Part shown: positions 1-5,718 of the stretch, in pieces | Numbering within the stretch: the stretch's first letter is position 1 | How the letters are laid out: each line of letters begins with the position of its first letter | NCBI GenBank assembly: GCA_025453855.1 | Contig: JALOPO010000130.1 | Location: forward strand, 1 to 5,756 | Reading direction: 5' to 3' | DNA from: Gemmatimonadaceae bacterium | GTDB taxonomy: Bacteria > Gemmatimonadota > Gemmatimonadetes > Gemmatimonadales > Gemmatimonadaceae | Length of the DNA: 5,756 nt | Notes under the pieces: model-generated | What the model was told of the DNA's origin: nothing | The model's database searches: none | The model's input: only the letters and a program-made list of their open reading frames with translations | Program-made: the position numbers and the translations under genes

Positions 1-708
1 CGCGCCGATGCGCCGCTCGTCGCGGGTCCCGTGACGCGACGCGGCACGGTGGCGTGGCGGACGCTCACCGACCCGCGCAGCGGCGTGGCGATGCCCCGTC
101 TCGTCGCGCACCCCGATGCCGCGGCGATGGCGCGCGCCAACGCGGCGCTCGATGCGCTGCGGCGGCGCGAGATCGGCTCGGCCTTCGCATGCGCCGCCGA
201 GCTCGCGGCAGGTGGAGCCATCGCCGGGACGACGCCGCTCGTCCCCGATCGCGACAATCAGTTCACGTACACGATCGTGCACGTCGATGCGCGGCTGCTC
301 ACGCTGCAGCAGGCCGGCTCGGTGTTCTGCGGCGGGGCGCATCCGGCGAATGTCTGGACGGTGACGATGCTCGACCTGGTGCACGGGCGCGTGGTCACCG
401 GCGACGACCTGGTGCGACCGTCGCGGCGCGGTGCACTGGCGCGGCTGGTGCTGCAGCGCCTCCATGGCAGGCGACGGCCGGGCGCGCCGGACGAGGGCGC
501 CGACTGCTCGCTCTTCGTGGACGACGAGCGGGGGCGGCCACAGCTGGTGGAGTACGTGCGCTGGGCCGTGATCGACGGACGATTCAGCGTGATCCAGACC
601 GACCATCCGCACGCGATGTCGCCCTGCAACGACCGGTACGGCACGATCCCGCGCACCGCGCTGCGCGACATCGTGCACTCGTGGGTGCTCGGCTCGCTGC
701 GGCGCTGA
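1..708 (+). CDS. DUF3298/RsiV-like domain protein, 5' end outside window
   Basis: The reading frame is open from the first base to the TGA at 706-708, so the gene probably starts upstream. A GTG at 31 is possible but has no evident ribosome binding site. About 235 residues are visible. The layout recalls the DUF3298/RsiV C-terminal domain: an N-terminal stretch resembling the 'alternating Asn/Ala-rich helix' of the family (around MARANAALDALRRREIGSAF), a mid-protein glycine-histidine motif CGGAHP (codons 110-115) followed by a 'DL-x-x-GR-x-x-x-x-DDL' segment, and near the end a P-x-x-AL element (IPRTAL). In the family the GGAHP motif and the following DLxTG are the hallmark. Such domains occur in peptidoglycan deacetylases, anti-sigma RsiV (lysozyme-binding) and many uncharacterised exported proteins. 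Any signal peptide would lie outside the window. Two cysteines (in CGGAHP and in SPCNDRYG) might form a disulfide in an exported protein; that is inference. No partner gene is identifiable. Confidence 0.6.
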   Translation, partial: RADAPLVAGPVTRRGTVAWRTLTDPRSGVAMPRLVAHPDAAAMARANAALDALRRREIGSAFACAAELAAGGAIAGTTPLVPDRDNQFTYTIVHVDARLLTLQQAGSVFCGGAHPANVWTVTMLDLVHGRVVTGDDLVRPSRRGALARLVLQRLHGRRRPGAPDEGADCSLFVDDERGRPQLVEYVRWAVIDGRFSVIQTDHPHAMSPCNDRYGTIPRTALRDIVHSWVLGSLRR

Positions 709-748
709 CGCCGCCCGCGACGGTGCACCGCCGCGACCGGCGATACCA

Positions 749-775
749 GGGCGCGGGGTCCGGGGTATCTTCGGG
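749..775 (+). other. G-quadruplex-type motif at helicase promoter
   Basis: Four G-runs are present: 749-751, 755-758, 762-765 and 773-775, separated by loops of 3, 3 and 7 nt. This fits the canonical G3+N1-7 pattern. The last loop holds the TATCTT box, so folding on the non-template strand would involve the promoter itself. In GC-rich DNA such motifs also arise by chance. Confidence 0.45.
766..771 (+). promoter_or_regulatory. Putative -10 box (TATCTT) of a leaderless helicase transcript
   Basis: TATCTT matches TAnnnT and lies 8 nt before the ATG at 780. With usual -10 to start-site spacing, transcription would begin at or within a base or two of the A of the ATG. No Shine-Dalgarno sequence precedes the ATG and no clear -35 hexamer is visible. 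The same arrangement occurs before the genes at 3471 and 4327. Confidence 0.5.
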
Positions 776-779
776 CACG

Positions 780-3443
780 ATGCGTGACGCCCGCGACCGA
801 TACCTCCCGCCCGACCGTGATGCCTTCCTCGCGGCGCGGCCGGCGCGCGGACGCGTCATCGTCATCGCCCCCACGCGCGCCGCCTGCGAGCAGATCGAGA
901 TCGCGCTCGGCCTCGACGTCGAGACCTACCTCGAGCGGACGCACGGGCCCCGGCTGCGCGAACTGGCGGCCAGCGGCATGGGCTTCGGCATCGTCGCCGG
1001 CACCGGCACCGGCAAGACGCTCGCCGTGCGCGCCATCGCCGAGACGATCCTTGGCGAGTCGCTGCGCGTGGGGGTGGTGAACCGCGAGCGCGAGGCGACG
1101 CCGGAGACGCCCACGTGGAACGTGGTGATCGTCACCACCGGGATCGCACGACGCTGGTTCCAGGCCGGCGACATCGACCACCACGACACGCTGGTCGTCG
1201 ACGAGATCCACCAGACGTCGGCCGAGCTCGAGCTCTGCCTCGCCCTCGGCAAGCGCGCGCGCTGCCGCTACATCTGGCTCTCGGCGACCGTCGACCCGAC
1301 GTTCTACCGCGAGTACCTCGGGTCGGGCGACGTGCTCGAGGTCTACAGCTTCGACGAGCACAAGCGCGCGACCGTGGAGGTAATGGCGCGCGACGCGATC
1401 GGCTTCCTGGACGAGAAGTTCCTGCAGCGCGTGGTGAAGGAGAAGCGCGGCGTGGCGATGTTCCTCCCGACGCGCGCGATGGTCGAGGAGGCGGCGGCGT
1501 GGGTGGCGCAGCGTGCGCCGCGCATCGAGGCGGCGCACTACCACGGCGGCGAGCCGATCCGCGCGATCCGTCCCTTCCTCGACGGCGACGTGCCGAAGCC
1601 GTTCTTCCTGTCGATGACGGCGGCCGGGCAGAGCGCGATCACCGTGCAGGGGCTCGACACGGTGATCATCGACGACTCGCGCTTCACGAACCTGGTGGAG
1701 AAGGGGCGCAACGTCCTCACCAAGGCGCACCTGGGCGCGAACGAGCTGCTCCAGATGGCGGGGCGCGTGCACGGCCGCGTGCGCGGCGGGCGCGTGGTGA
1801 TCCTGAGCGACCGTCGCATCGTCTTCGACGCGCTGCGCCCGGTGATGCCCGAGTTCCAGCTCGCGGGCGACAGCGAGCGCGTGGCGCTCACCTGTGCCGC
1901 GCTCGGCGTGCGCGCCGACGACCTCGAGCTCCCGGTGCCGCTCGATCGCGTCGCCTACCGGCGCGCGCTGGCGCTGCTCGAGTCGCGCGGGATCGTCGAT
2001 CGCGGGCGCCTCACCGACTACGGCCGGGCGGTGGAGAGCATGCCGGTGGAGCGGCCCTTCGCCGAGCTGCTGGTGAACGCCGACGATGCGCTGGTGCCGT
2101 GCGTGGCGGTGTGCAGCGGGATCGAGTCGCTGCATCGCATGACGCGCGACGATCGCGACCTGACGGGGCTCGTGCTGCCGGGGAGCGATCACCTCACGGC
2201 GTACAACGTCTTCGCCGAGGCGCACCGGCGGTACGGCTACACGGGCGAGGTGTTCGGGCTGCCGCGCTACATGTTCCACGAGGAGATCCTCGAGTGGTGC
2301 GAGCGGCGCGGCGTGCTCCTCAAGAGCCTCGAGGATGCCGCGCTGGCGATGGCCAGCGTCTACCGCTCGCTGGGCCTCCCGCTCCCGGCGTCGCTGCCGC
2401 GGGCCGACGACCGGATGCTGCAGGCGTTCCGCGAGCTGGTGGCGCTGGTGCAGCCGTTCGACCTGGTGCTCGACGAACAGACGGCGTGGGGCGAGCCGGC
2501 GCGCGTGGGGAAGACGAGTGTCTGCGGGAGCTGGGGGGCGGTGGCGGGCACGTTGCGCTTCTTCGCCGACCGGATGGGGATTCCGCGCGCGAGCATCGAG
2601 GGGACGCAGCTCCCCCCGGGGCTGCTGCGCCGGCACGCGGAGCGCGAGCGTGGGCCGCTCGTGTACGACCCCGACCGTCGGCACGGGCAGCTGGTGCGCA
2701 CGTGGCGCGTGACGTACGCCGGCTTCGAGCTGGAGCGCGAGGTGGAGGTCGTCGAGGCGCTCGACACGCTCGGCGACGACGAGCGGTCGCTGGCGCTCGA
2801 CGCGCTGGCGCGCGCCTTCGCGCAGGAGCGCATGCGCCACCCCGCGGTGCAGCGCAATCGCGTGATCCTGGGCGAGGCGCGCGAGGTGTGGCGGCGGAGC
2901 GGCGGGCGGACGCGGCGCGTGGACGAGGCGGCGGTCGCGGCGTGGTATCGCGAGCGGATCGCGCACGTGCGCGACGTGCCGTCGTTGCGCCACGAGAAGC
3001 TGGCGATGCGCGGCGACGAGTGGACGACGCCCGAGGAGCGGGCGGCGGTGGCCGGTCTCCCGGTGACGACGGTGGTGCGCGATCGCGACGTGGGGATCGA
3101 GTACGACGTGGAGGAGGGCGATGATGCGGGGCCGGTGGGCGTGGCGCGGCTGCGGCTGCCGGAGAAGCTCGCGCGCTCGCTGGTGGAGGAGGAGCTCCCG
3201 GTGCTCGACCGTCCGTTGCGTTTCGTGGTGCCACGCGGGCAGCGCGGGGCGGCGCGTGGCGACACGCTGGCGGCGCTGCAGGAGGCGCTCGAGGCGCCGT
3301 ACACCGACGAGGAGCTCGATGCGCTGGGTGCGCGATACGGCCGGCGTCGCGAGGGGCGCGAGTGGCAGCGCGAGCAGTGGCAGCAGGGGAAGCAGCGCAA
3401 GGCGGTGATCCCGCCGAAGCGGCGGGGGCGGAAGGGGCGGTAG
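780..3443 (+). CDS. DEAH/RHA-family ATP-dependent helicase, HrpA-like
   Basis: A predicted cytoplasmic ATP-driven RNA (or RNA/DNA) helicase of superfamily 2, 887 residues. Visible motifs: Walker A GTGTGKT (74-80, Lys79), motif II DEIH (141-144), motif III SAT (168-170), motif IV region MFLPTR (227-232), motif V ITVQGLDTVIIDD (287-299) and motif VI QMAGRVHGR (325-333). A winged-helix/ratchet segment with an 'LTDYGRAVESMP' core follows at about 393-432. The C-terminal part resembles the HrpA-type DUF3418 region (a LPVTT...GIEYDVEEG stretch from about 760, then a LPEKLARSLVEEELP helix). The last 30 or so residues are Arg/Lys-rich and may bind nucleic acid. It is shorter than E. coli HrpA (about 1300 residues). 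The frame stays open upstream to 54, but that part overlaps the previous gene. ATG 780 is chosen because homology begins soon after it and a TATCTT box lies 8 nt upstream. Motif VI carries one extra residue compared with QRxGRxGR. The true substrate is unknown. The helicase family assignment is secure; the HrpA subgroup is less so. Confidence 0.9.
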   Translation: MRDARDRYLPPDRDAFLAARPARGRVIVIAPTRAACEQIEIALGLDVETYLERTHGPRLRELAASGMGFGIVAGTGTGKTLAVRAIAETILGESLRVGVVNREREATPETPTWNVVIVTTGIARRWFQAGDIDHHDTLVVDEIHQTSAELELCLALGKRARCRYIWLSATVDPTFYREYLGSGDVLEVYSFDEHKRATVEVMARDAIGFLDEKFLQRVVKEKRGVAMFLPTRAMVEEAAAWVAQRAPRIEAAHYHGGEPIRAIRPFLDGDVPKPFFLSMTAAGQSAITVQGLDTVIIDDSRFTNLVEKGRNVLTKAHLGANELLQMAGRVHGRVRGGRVVILSDRRIVFDALRPVMPEFQLAGDSERVALTCAALGVRADDLELPVPLDRVAYRRALALLESRGIVDRGRLTDYGRAVESMPVERPFAELLVNADDALVPCVAVCSGIESLHRMTRDDRDLTGLVLPGSDHLTAYNVFAEAHRRYGYTGEVFGLPRYMFHEEILEWCERRGVLLKSLEDAALAMASVYRSLGLPLPASLPRADDRMLQAFRELVALVQPFDLVLDEQTAWGEPARVGKTSVCGSWGAVAGTLRFFADRMGIPRASIEGTQLPPGLLRRHAERERGPLVYDPDRRHGQLVRTWRVTYAGFELEREVEVVEALDTLGDDERSLALDALARAFAQERMRHPAVQRNRVILGEAREVWRRSGGRTRRVDEAAVAAWYRERIAHVRDVPSLRHEKLAMRGDEWTTPEERAAVAGLPVTTVVRDRDVGIEYDVEEGDDAGPVGVARLRLPEKLARSLVEEELPVLDRPLRFVVPRGQRGAARGDTLAALQEALEAPYTDEELDALGARYGRRREGREWQREQWQQGKQRKAVIPPKRRGRKGR

Positions 3444-3449
3444 GGTGGG
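3424..3449 (+). other. G-quadruplex-type motif at the helicase stop codon
   Basis: G-runs at 3424-3428, 3434-3437, 3443-3445 and 3447-3449 have loops of 5, 5 and 1 nt. The motif spans the helicase TAG stop (3441-3443) and ends 8 nt before the TAGATT box of the next gene. No hairpin terminator is seen here, so it is the only structural candidate at this boundary. Confidence 0.45.
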
Positions 3450-3457
3450 CCGACGGC

Positions 3458-3463
3458 TAGATT
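3458..3463 (+). promoter_or_regulatory. Putative -10 box (TAGATT) of a leaderless small-gene transcript
   Basis: TAGATT fits TAnnnT and sits 7 nt before the ATG at 3471. No Shine-Dalgarno precedes that ATG and no -35 hexamer is evident. The spacing matches those before 780 and 4327. It would transcribe the small gene and the overlapping nucleotidyltransferase together. Confidence 0.45.
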
Positions 3464-3470
3464 TCTGCGC

Positions 3471-3695
3471 ATGTCGTCACGCAATCGCAGTCGGATGTCC
3501 GTGCGCGTCGGGCGGATCTCGGAGCCCGAGCCGCTGGACACGTCGTGGCTCGACGGGTACACGATCGACGAGCGGATGGACGCCGTGGTCCGACTGTCGG
3601 CGCTCTGTGCCGCATGGTCCCTGGACAAAGCCGATGCAACCGCAGAGCGAGCACTTCCGAGATCTGTTGTCCGAGTTCGTCGCCGCGGGCGTTGA
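3471..3695 (+). CDS. Small basic protein paired with nucleotidyltransferase
   Basis: A 74-residue protein that I recognise only by pattern. Small partners of MNT-type nucleotidyltransferases often have an acidic/aromatic middle and end in an Arg-rich motif resembling 'RLQRSVxRVxRR'. Here the middle is DTSWLDGYTIDERMDAVVRLSAL (shown in part: SWLDGYTIDERMDAVVRL, residues 25-42) and the C-terminus is ERALPRSVVRVRRRGR (59-74). That comparison is from memory, not from a search. The role may be antitoxin-like or accessory to the enzyme; this is inference. ATG 3471 is preferred because of the TAGATT box 7 nt upstream; ATG 3495 would give a 66-residue product beginning MSVRVGR and is also plausible. 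The last 62 nt overlap the downstream gene in a different frame, which points to translational coupling and a common operon. It could be spurious, but the tail motif argues for a real gene. Confidence 0.55.
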   Translation: MSSRNRSRMSVRVGRISEPEPLDTSWLDGYTIDERMDAVVRLSALCAAWSLDKADATAERALPRSVVRVRRRGR

Positions 3696-4119
3696 CGCGA
3701 TTGTCGTCGGTGCCCACGCGCTGGCTGCGCACGGCATCGTTCGCGCGACGAAGGATCTCGATGTGTGGGTTCGCCCGTCGCACGACAATGCGAGTCGTGT
3801 GTTCGTCGCATTGGCCCGATTTGGAGCCCCTCTCGAGAACATCGCCGTCGATGATCTGTCACGCCCCGACACAATCGTGCAGATCGGCGTGCCTCCCGAG
3901 CGCATCGACGTGATCACCGGCGTGTCCGGTTTGGACTTCGACCCGGCATGGGCGCGCCGCGTGCCGGCCAGGCTGCAGGGCGTGCAGGTCGCCGTGCTCG
4001 GCGTGGCGGACCTCATCGTGAACAAGCGTGCGAGCGGTCGGCTTCAGGACCTGGCCGACGTCGAACAGCTCGAACGATTGCTCGCGCAGTCCGGGCAGGG
4101 GCAGCCAGATCGAGGCTGA
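3634..4119 (+). CDS. MNT/AbiEii-like nucleotidyltransferase (DUF6036-type)
   Basis: A 161-residue member of the polymerase-beta-type minimal nucleotidyltransferase fold. Residues 7-34 read as an amphipathic helix followed by VVGAHALAAHG (24-34). Then comes RATKDLDVWV (37-46), with the Asp41/Asp43 metal-binding pair. Asp92 in RIDVIT is a likely third acidic residue. A conserved-looking C-terminal stretch is NKRASGRLQDLADVEQLE (130-147). The usual glycine-serine/glycine motif reads Gly26-Ala27 here. Members of this fold act on nucleotides or tRNA, or as toxins of antitoxin pairs; the substrate here is unknown. ATG 3634 is required to keep the N-terminal helix. An alternative start 189 nt upstream, at 3445, would add a non-family sequence. 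No good ribosome binding site precedes 3634, so translation is probably coupled to the overlapping small gene. GC content is lower than in the helicase gene, hinting at horizontal gain. Confidence 0.78.
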   Translation: MQPQSEHFRDLLSEFVAAGVDAIVVGAHALAAHGIVRATKDLDVWVRPSHDNASRVFVALARFGAPLENIAVDDLSRPDTIVQIGVPPERIDVITGVSGLDFDPAWARRVPARLQGVQVAVLGVADLIVNKRASGRLQDLADVEQLERLLAQSGQGQPDRG

Positions 4120-4290
4120 ACGGCGGTTACGTCTGTCCGCCCTCGCCTGACATCGCCGTCCGTTACACAGATTATGACCACGCGGTACTAGCGGAGCGCA
4201 CTCCCGGGGGTAGCTTCTCCCGTGCGGGGGCCCGACCTCCGCGTGCAAGTCGTTGATTGACAAGCGATTGTATCTGGTTGGCGGGCGCGC

Positions 4291-4319
4291 TTGACATTAG
4301 GACCGATCGGTCCTAATGT
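4291..4319 (+). promoter_or_regulatory. TetR gene promoter (TTGACA, 17 bp, TAATGT)
   Basis: A perfect -35 hexamer TTGACA (4291-4296) is followed, after 17 bp, by TAATGT (4314-4319) as -10. Seven nucleotides separate the -10 from the ATG at 4327, so the transcript would start at about the start codon and be leaderless. No Shine-Dalgarno is present. This is the best-defined promoter in the window. Confidence 0.8.
4294..4319. promoter_or_regulatory. TetR-family operator, perfect 26-bp palindrome
   Basis: Each half-site is ACATTAGGACCGA or its reverse complement, giving 13 matching pairs with no mismatch and the centre between 4306 and 4307. It covers the last three bases of the -35 hexamer, the spacer and the whole -10 box. 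A bound dimer would block polymerase, so autorepression of the adjacent TetR gene is the natural reading. The core GACCGATCGGTC is close to the NemR-type box as I remember it (TAGACCNNNNGGTCTA). No second copy was seen in the window. Confidence 0.85.
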
Positions 4320-4326
4320 GTCTGTC

Positions 4327-4935
4327 ATGAACACGCGCCGCGCCCAGATCCTCGATGCCGCCGCCATGCTGATCTCGCGGCAGGGCTTTTCCGCCACGTC
4401 GGTGGAGGACGTCATCCGCGAGAGTGGGCTGAGTGGCAAGAGCCACTTCTACCACTACTTCCGGAGCAAGGAAGAGCTCGGCTACGAGGTGCTGGACCGG
4501 CAGTTCGAGCGCTTCGCGGAGCGCGGGCTCGCGATCCTGCGCGAGCCGATGATCGACCCGCTGGAGCGGCTGCACCTGTTCATCGACGCGCTGGTGGCGG
4601 CGCAGGCCGAGCGTGGCTGCCAGGGCGGCTCGCCCTTCGGATCGCTGGCGGCCGAGCTGGCCGACGCGCACGAGGGCTTCCGCCAGCGCATCGCGCTCGT
4701 CTTCGAGCGGTGGGCCAACCAGATCCAGTCGCTGCTGTGGGAGGCGCGTCCCTACCTCGTCGAGGACGTGGATTCGGGGCGCCTCTCGCGGTTCATCATC
4801 GCGACGCTCGAGGGGGCGCTGCTGATGTCGCGGGTCAAGCGCGACATCTCGGTCCTCGAGGGCATCGCGATCGATCTCAAGCGGTTCGTGGGCATGCACG
4901 TGCGCGAACAGGCGCGGCAAGCGCAGGCCGCGTAG
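4327..4935 (+). CDS. TetR/AcrR-family transcriptional repressor
   Basis: A 202-residue regulator. The DNA-binding domain is at the N-terminus: ILDAAAMLISRQGF (8-21), then the helix-turn-helix around SATSVEDVIRESGLSGKSHFYHYF (22-45, cited by position; key residues Gly34, Lys38, Tyr42, His43, Tyr44, Phe45) and the family's KEEL end (48-51). The C-terminal ligand domain starts near residue 55. It has the motif ERGCQGG (95-101), matching the conserved glycine-cysteine position of AcuR/NemR-like members. Cys98 is the only cysteine in the protein. NemR senses electrophiles and chlorine species through a cysteine in the corresponding region, so a redox role is conceivable but unproven. The start is ATG 4327; a TTG in frame at 4291 is really the -35 box. 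The promoter is fully overlaid by a palindromic operator, so it most likely represses itself. The usual adjacent target gene (oxidoreductase or efflux) is not seen upstream or downstream, so other targets lie elsewhere. Confidence 0.93.
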   Translation: MNTRRAQILDAAAMLISRQGFSATSVEDVIRESGLSGKSHFYHYFRSKEELGYEVLDRQFERFAERGLAILREPMIDPLERLHLFIDALVAAQAERGCQGGSPFGSLAAELADAHEGFRQRIALVFERWANQIQSLLWEARPYLVEDVDSGRLSRFIIATLEGALLMSRVKRDISVLEGIAIDLKRFVGMHVREQARQAQAA

Positions 4936-4984
4936 GGCGCAGTCGCAGGAAGCGGTGTCGGTGCGCGATGGCCGATGCCACGGC

Positions 4985-5013
4985 GGGCGGGTGCGGGTGT
5001 GGGTGGGGTGGGG
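4985..5013 (+). other. Six-run G-quadruplex-type motif in sigma-factor leader
   Basis: Six G-runs (4985-4987, 4989-4991, 4995-4997, 5001-5003, 5005-5008, 5010-5013) have loops of 1, 3, 3, 1 and 1 nt, a strong canonical pattern with several alternative folds. It lies in the likely 5' leader, ending 25 nt before the GGAG at 5039. In the mRNA it could influence access to the ribosome binding site or the start of translation. Confidence 0.6.
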
Positions 5014-5038
5014 AGCTCGACGGACCGGACACCAGCGC

Positions 5039-5042
5039 GGAG
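5039..5042 (+). promoter_or_regulatory. Ribosome binding site (GGAG) deciding the sigma-factor start
   Basis: GGAG is followed by 6 nt and then ATG 5049, a normal Shine-Dalgarno spacing. The alternative ATG at 4968 has AGGAAG only at 4947-4952, 15 nt away, and would encode a glycine/cysteine-rich leader unlike this protein family. ATG 5061 has its nearest purine run 11 nt away. Confidence 0.6.
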
Positions 5043-5048
5043 CAGGGG

Positions 5049-5663
5049 ATGGCATCGGCAATGGCAGCAACGGCACGGATCGACGGCACGACCACCTCGG
5101 CCACGGAGCGGCGGCAGCGCTTCGAGTCGGAGGCGCTGGTCCACCTCGACGCGCTGTACAGCTTCGCGCTCAAGCTCTCGCGCTCGCGTGACGACGCCGA
5201 GGACCTGGTCAGCGACACGATCCTCCGCGCCTTCGAGCGGTGGGAGCAGTACCACCTGGGCACGAACATCCGCGCCTGGCTCTTCACGATCCTCTATCAC
5301 GTGTTCGTGAGCCGGAAGCGCCGGATCGACGCGCGCGAGGTGCAGCCGGCCGAGGATCATGACGGCTGGGGGCCGTTCGAGGCGGTCGGTGAGCCGAACC
5401 CGGAAGGGCGCTTCTACGACTCGTTCCTCGACGCCGAGATCACGCGCGCCATCGACGGGCTCCCGGACGAGTACCGCACCGCGGTCGTGCTGAGCGACAT
5501 CCACGAGCTGCGCTACGCCGAGATCGCGCACATCCTCGGCGTCCCCGAGGGCACGGTGAAGTCGCGCCTCTTCCGCGGCCGTCGCATCCTGCAGAAGAAG
5601 CTTGCCGGCTACGCCGAGGAGATGGGCTACGTGAAGCCCGCCGTGGCGCGTACGGCGGCCTGA
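5049..5663 (+). CDS. ECF-type RNA polymerase sigma-70 factor
   Basis: A 204-residue sigma factor with only regions 2 and 4, typical of extracytoplasmic-function factors. Region 2 spans about residues 29-92 and includes DDAEDLVSDTILRAF (48-62) and the region 2.4-like GTNIRAWLFTILYHVF (71-86). A linker of about 40 residues follows. Region 4 spans about 134-186, with LPDEYRTAVVLSDIHEL (138-154) and the helix-turn-helix YAEIAHILGVPEGTVKSRL (156-174). The pattern is close to the SigR/RpoE-like factors of Actinobacteria, which respond to thiol stress through zinc anti-sigma partners; that link is only by similarity of pattern. ATG 5049 is chosen over 4968 and 5061 because GGAG lies 6 nt upstream. 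The gap to the TetR gene is 113 nt and no obvious separate promoter was found, so readthrough from the TetR promoter is possible. No anti-sigma gene appears in the 93 nt left after the stop. Confidence in function is high, in the exact start moderate. Confidence 0.93.
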   Translation: MASAMAATARIDGTTTSATERRQRFESEALVHLDALYSFALKLSRSRDDAEDLVSDTILRAFERWEQYHLGTNIRAWLFTILYHVFVSRKRRIDAREVQPAEDHDGWGPFEAVGEPNPEGRFYDSFLDAEITRAIDGLPDEYRTAVVLSDIHELRYAEIAHILGVPEGTVKSRLFRGRRILQKKLAGYAEEMGYVKPAVARTAA

Positions 5664-5688
5664 CCTTCCTGTTTCTCGCTCCATGTGC

Positions 5689-5718
5689 GCGGGGCGCTCC
5701 GTGATCGGGGCGCCCCGC
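5689..5718 (+). terminator. Strong GC hairpin after sigma-factor gene, no U-tract
   Basis: The arms 5689-5697 and 5710-5718 (GCGGGGCGC and its complement) pair perfectly over 9 bp. Continuing inward with one G-U pair gives 13 pairs closing a TGAT tetraloop at 5702-5705. It sits 25 nt after the stop codon. The following bases are not T-rich, so it may act as a terminator of GC-rich type, a processing or stability element, or both. Confidence 0.55.

Noticed and set aside
721..730. Palindrome CGGTGCACCG between the first two genes
   Set aside because: Ten bases with no spacer is expected by chance in this composition and it does not overlap a promoter.
54..779. 5' extension of the helicase reading frame
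   Set aside because: It overlaps the DUF3298-like gene in another frame, has Arg/Ala-rich shadow composition, and the TATCTT box and family similarity place the start at 780.
258..2993. Long minus-strand open frame of 911 codons
   Set aside because: Low-complexity His/Arg/Ala-rich translation, typical of the antisense of a high-GC gene; no recognisable motif.
3445..3633. Upstream GTG start for the nucleotidyltransferase
   Set aside because: The extra 63 residues show no family similarity and the region is better explained by the small gene in another frame.
4122..4141. GGCGG/CCGCC hairpin after the nucleotidyltransferase gene
   Set aside because: Only 5 bp with a 10-nt loop and no T-run; too weak to call a terminator.
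4222..4260. 12-codon GTG mini-ORF after a TAGCTT box at 4211-4216
   Set aside because: The spacing is only 5 nt, shorter than at the three leaderless genes, and the ORF has no distinguishing feature.
4267..4272. Minus-strand TACAAT as a divergent promoter
   Set aside because: No matching -35 element at 16-18 bp and no credible minus-strand gene to serve.
4257..4276. TTGACA at 4257-4262 followed by TATCTG at 4271-4276
   Set aside because: The spacing of 8 bp is far too short for a sigma-70 promoter.
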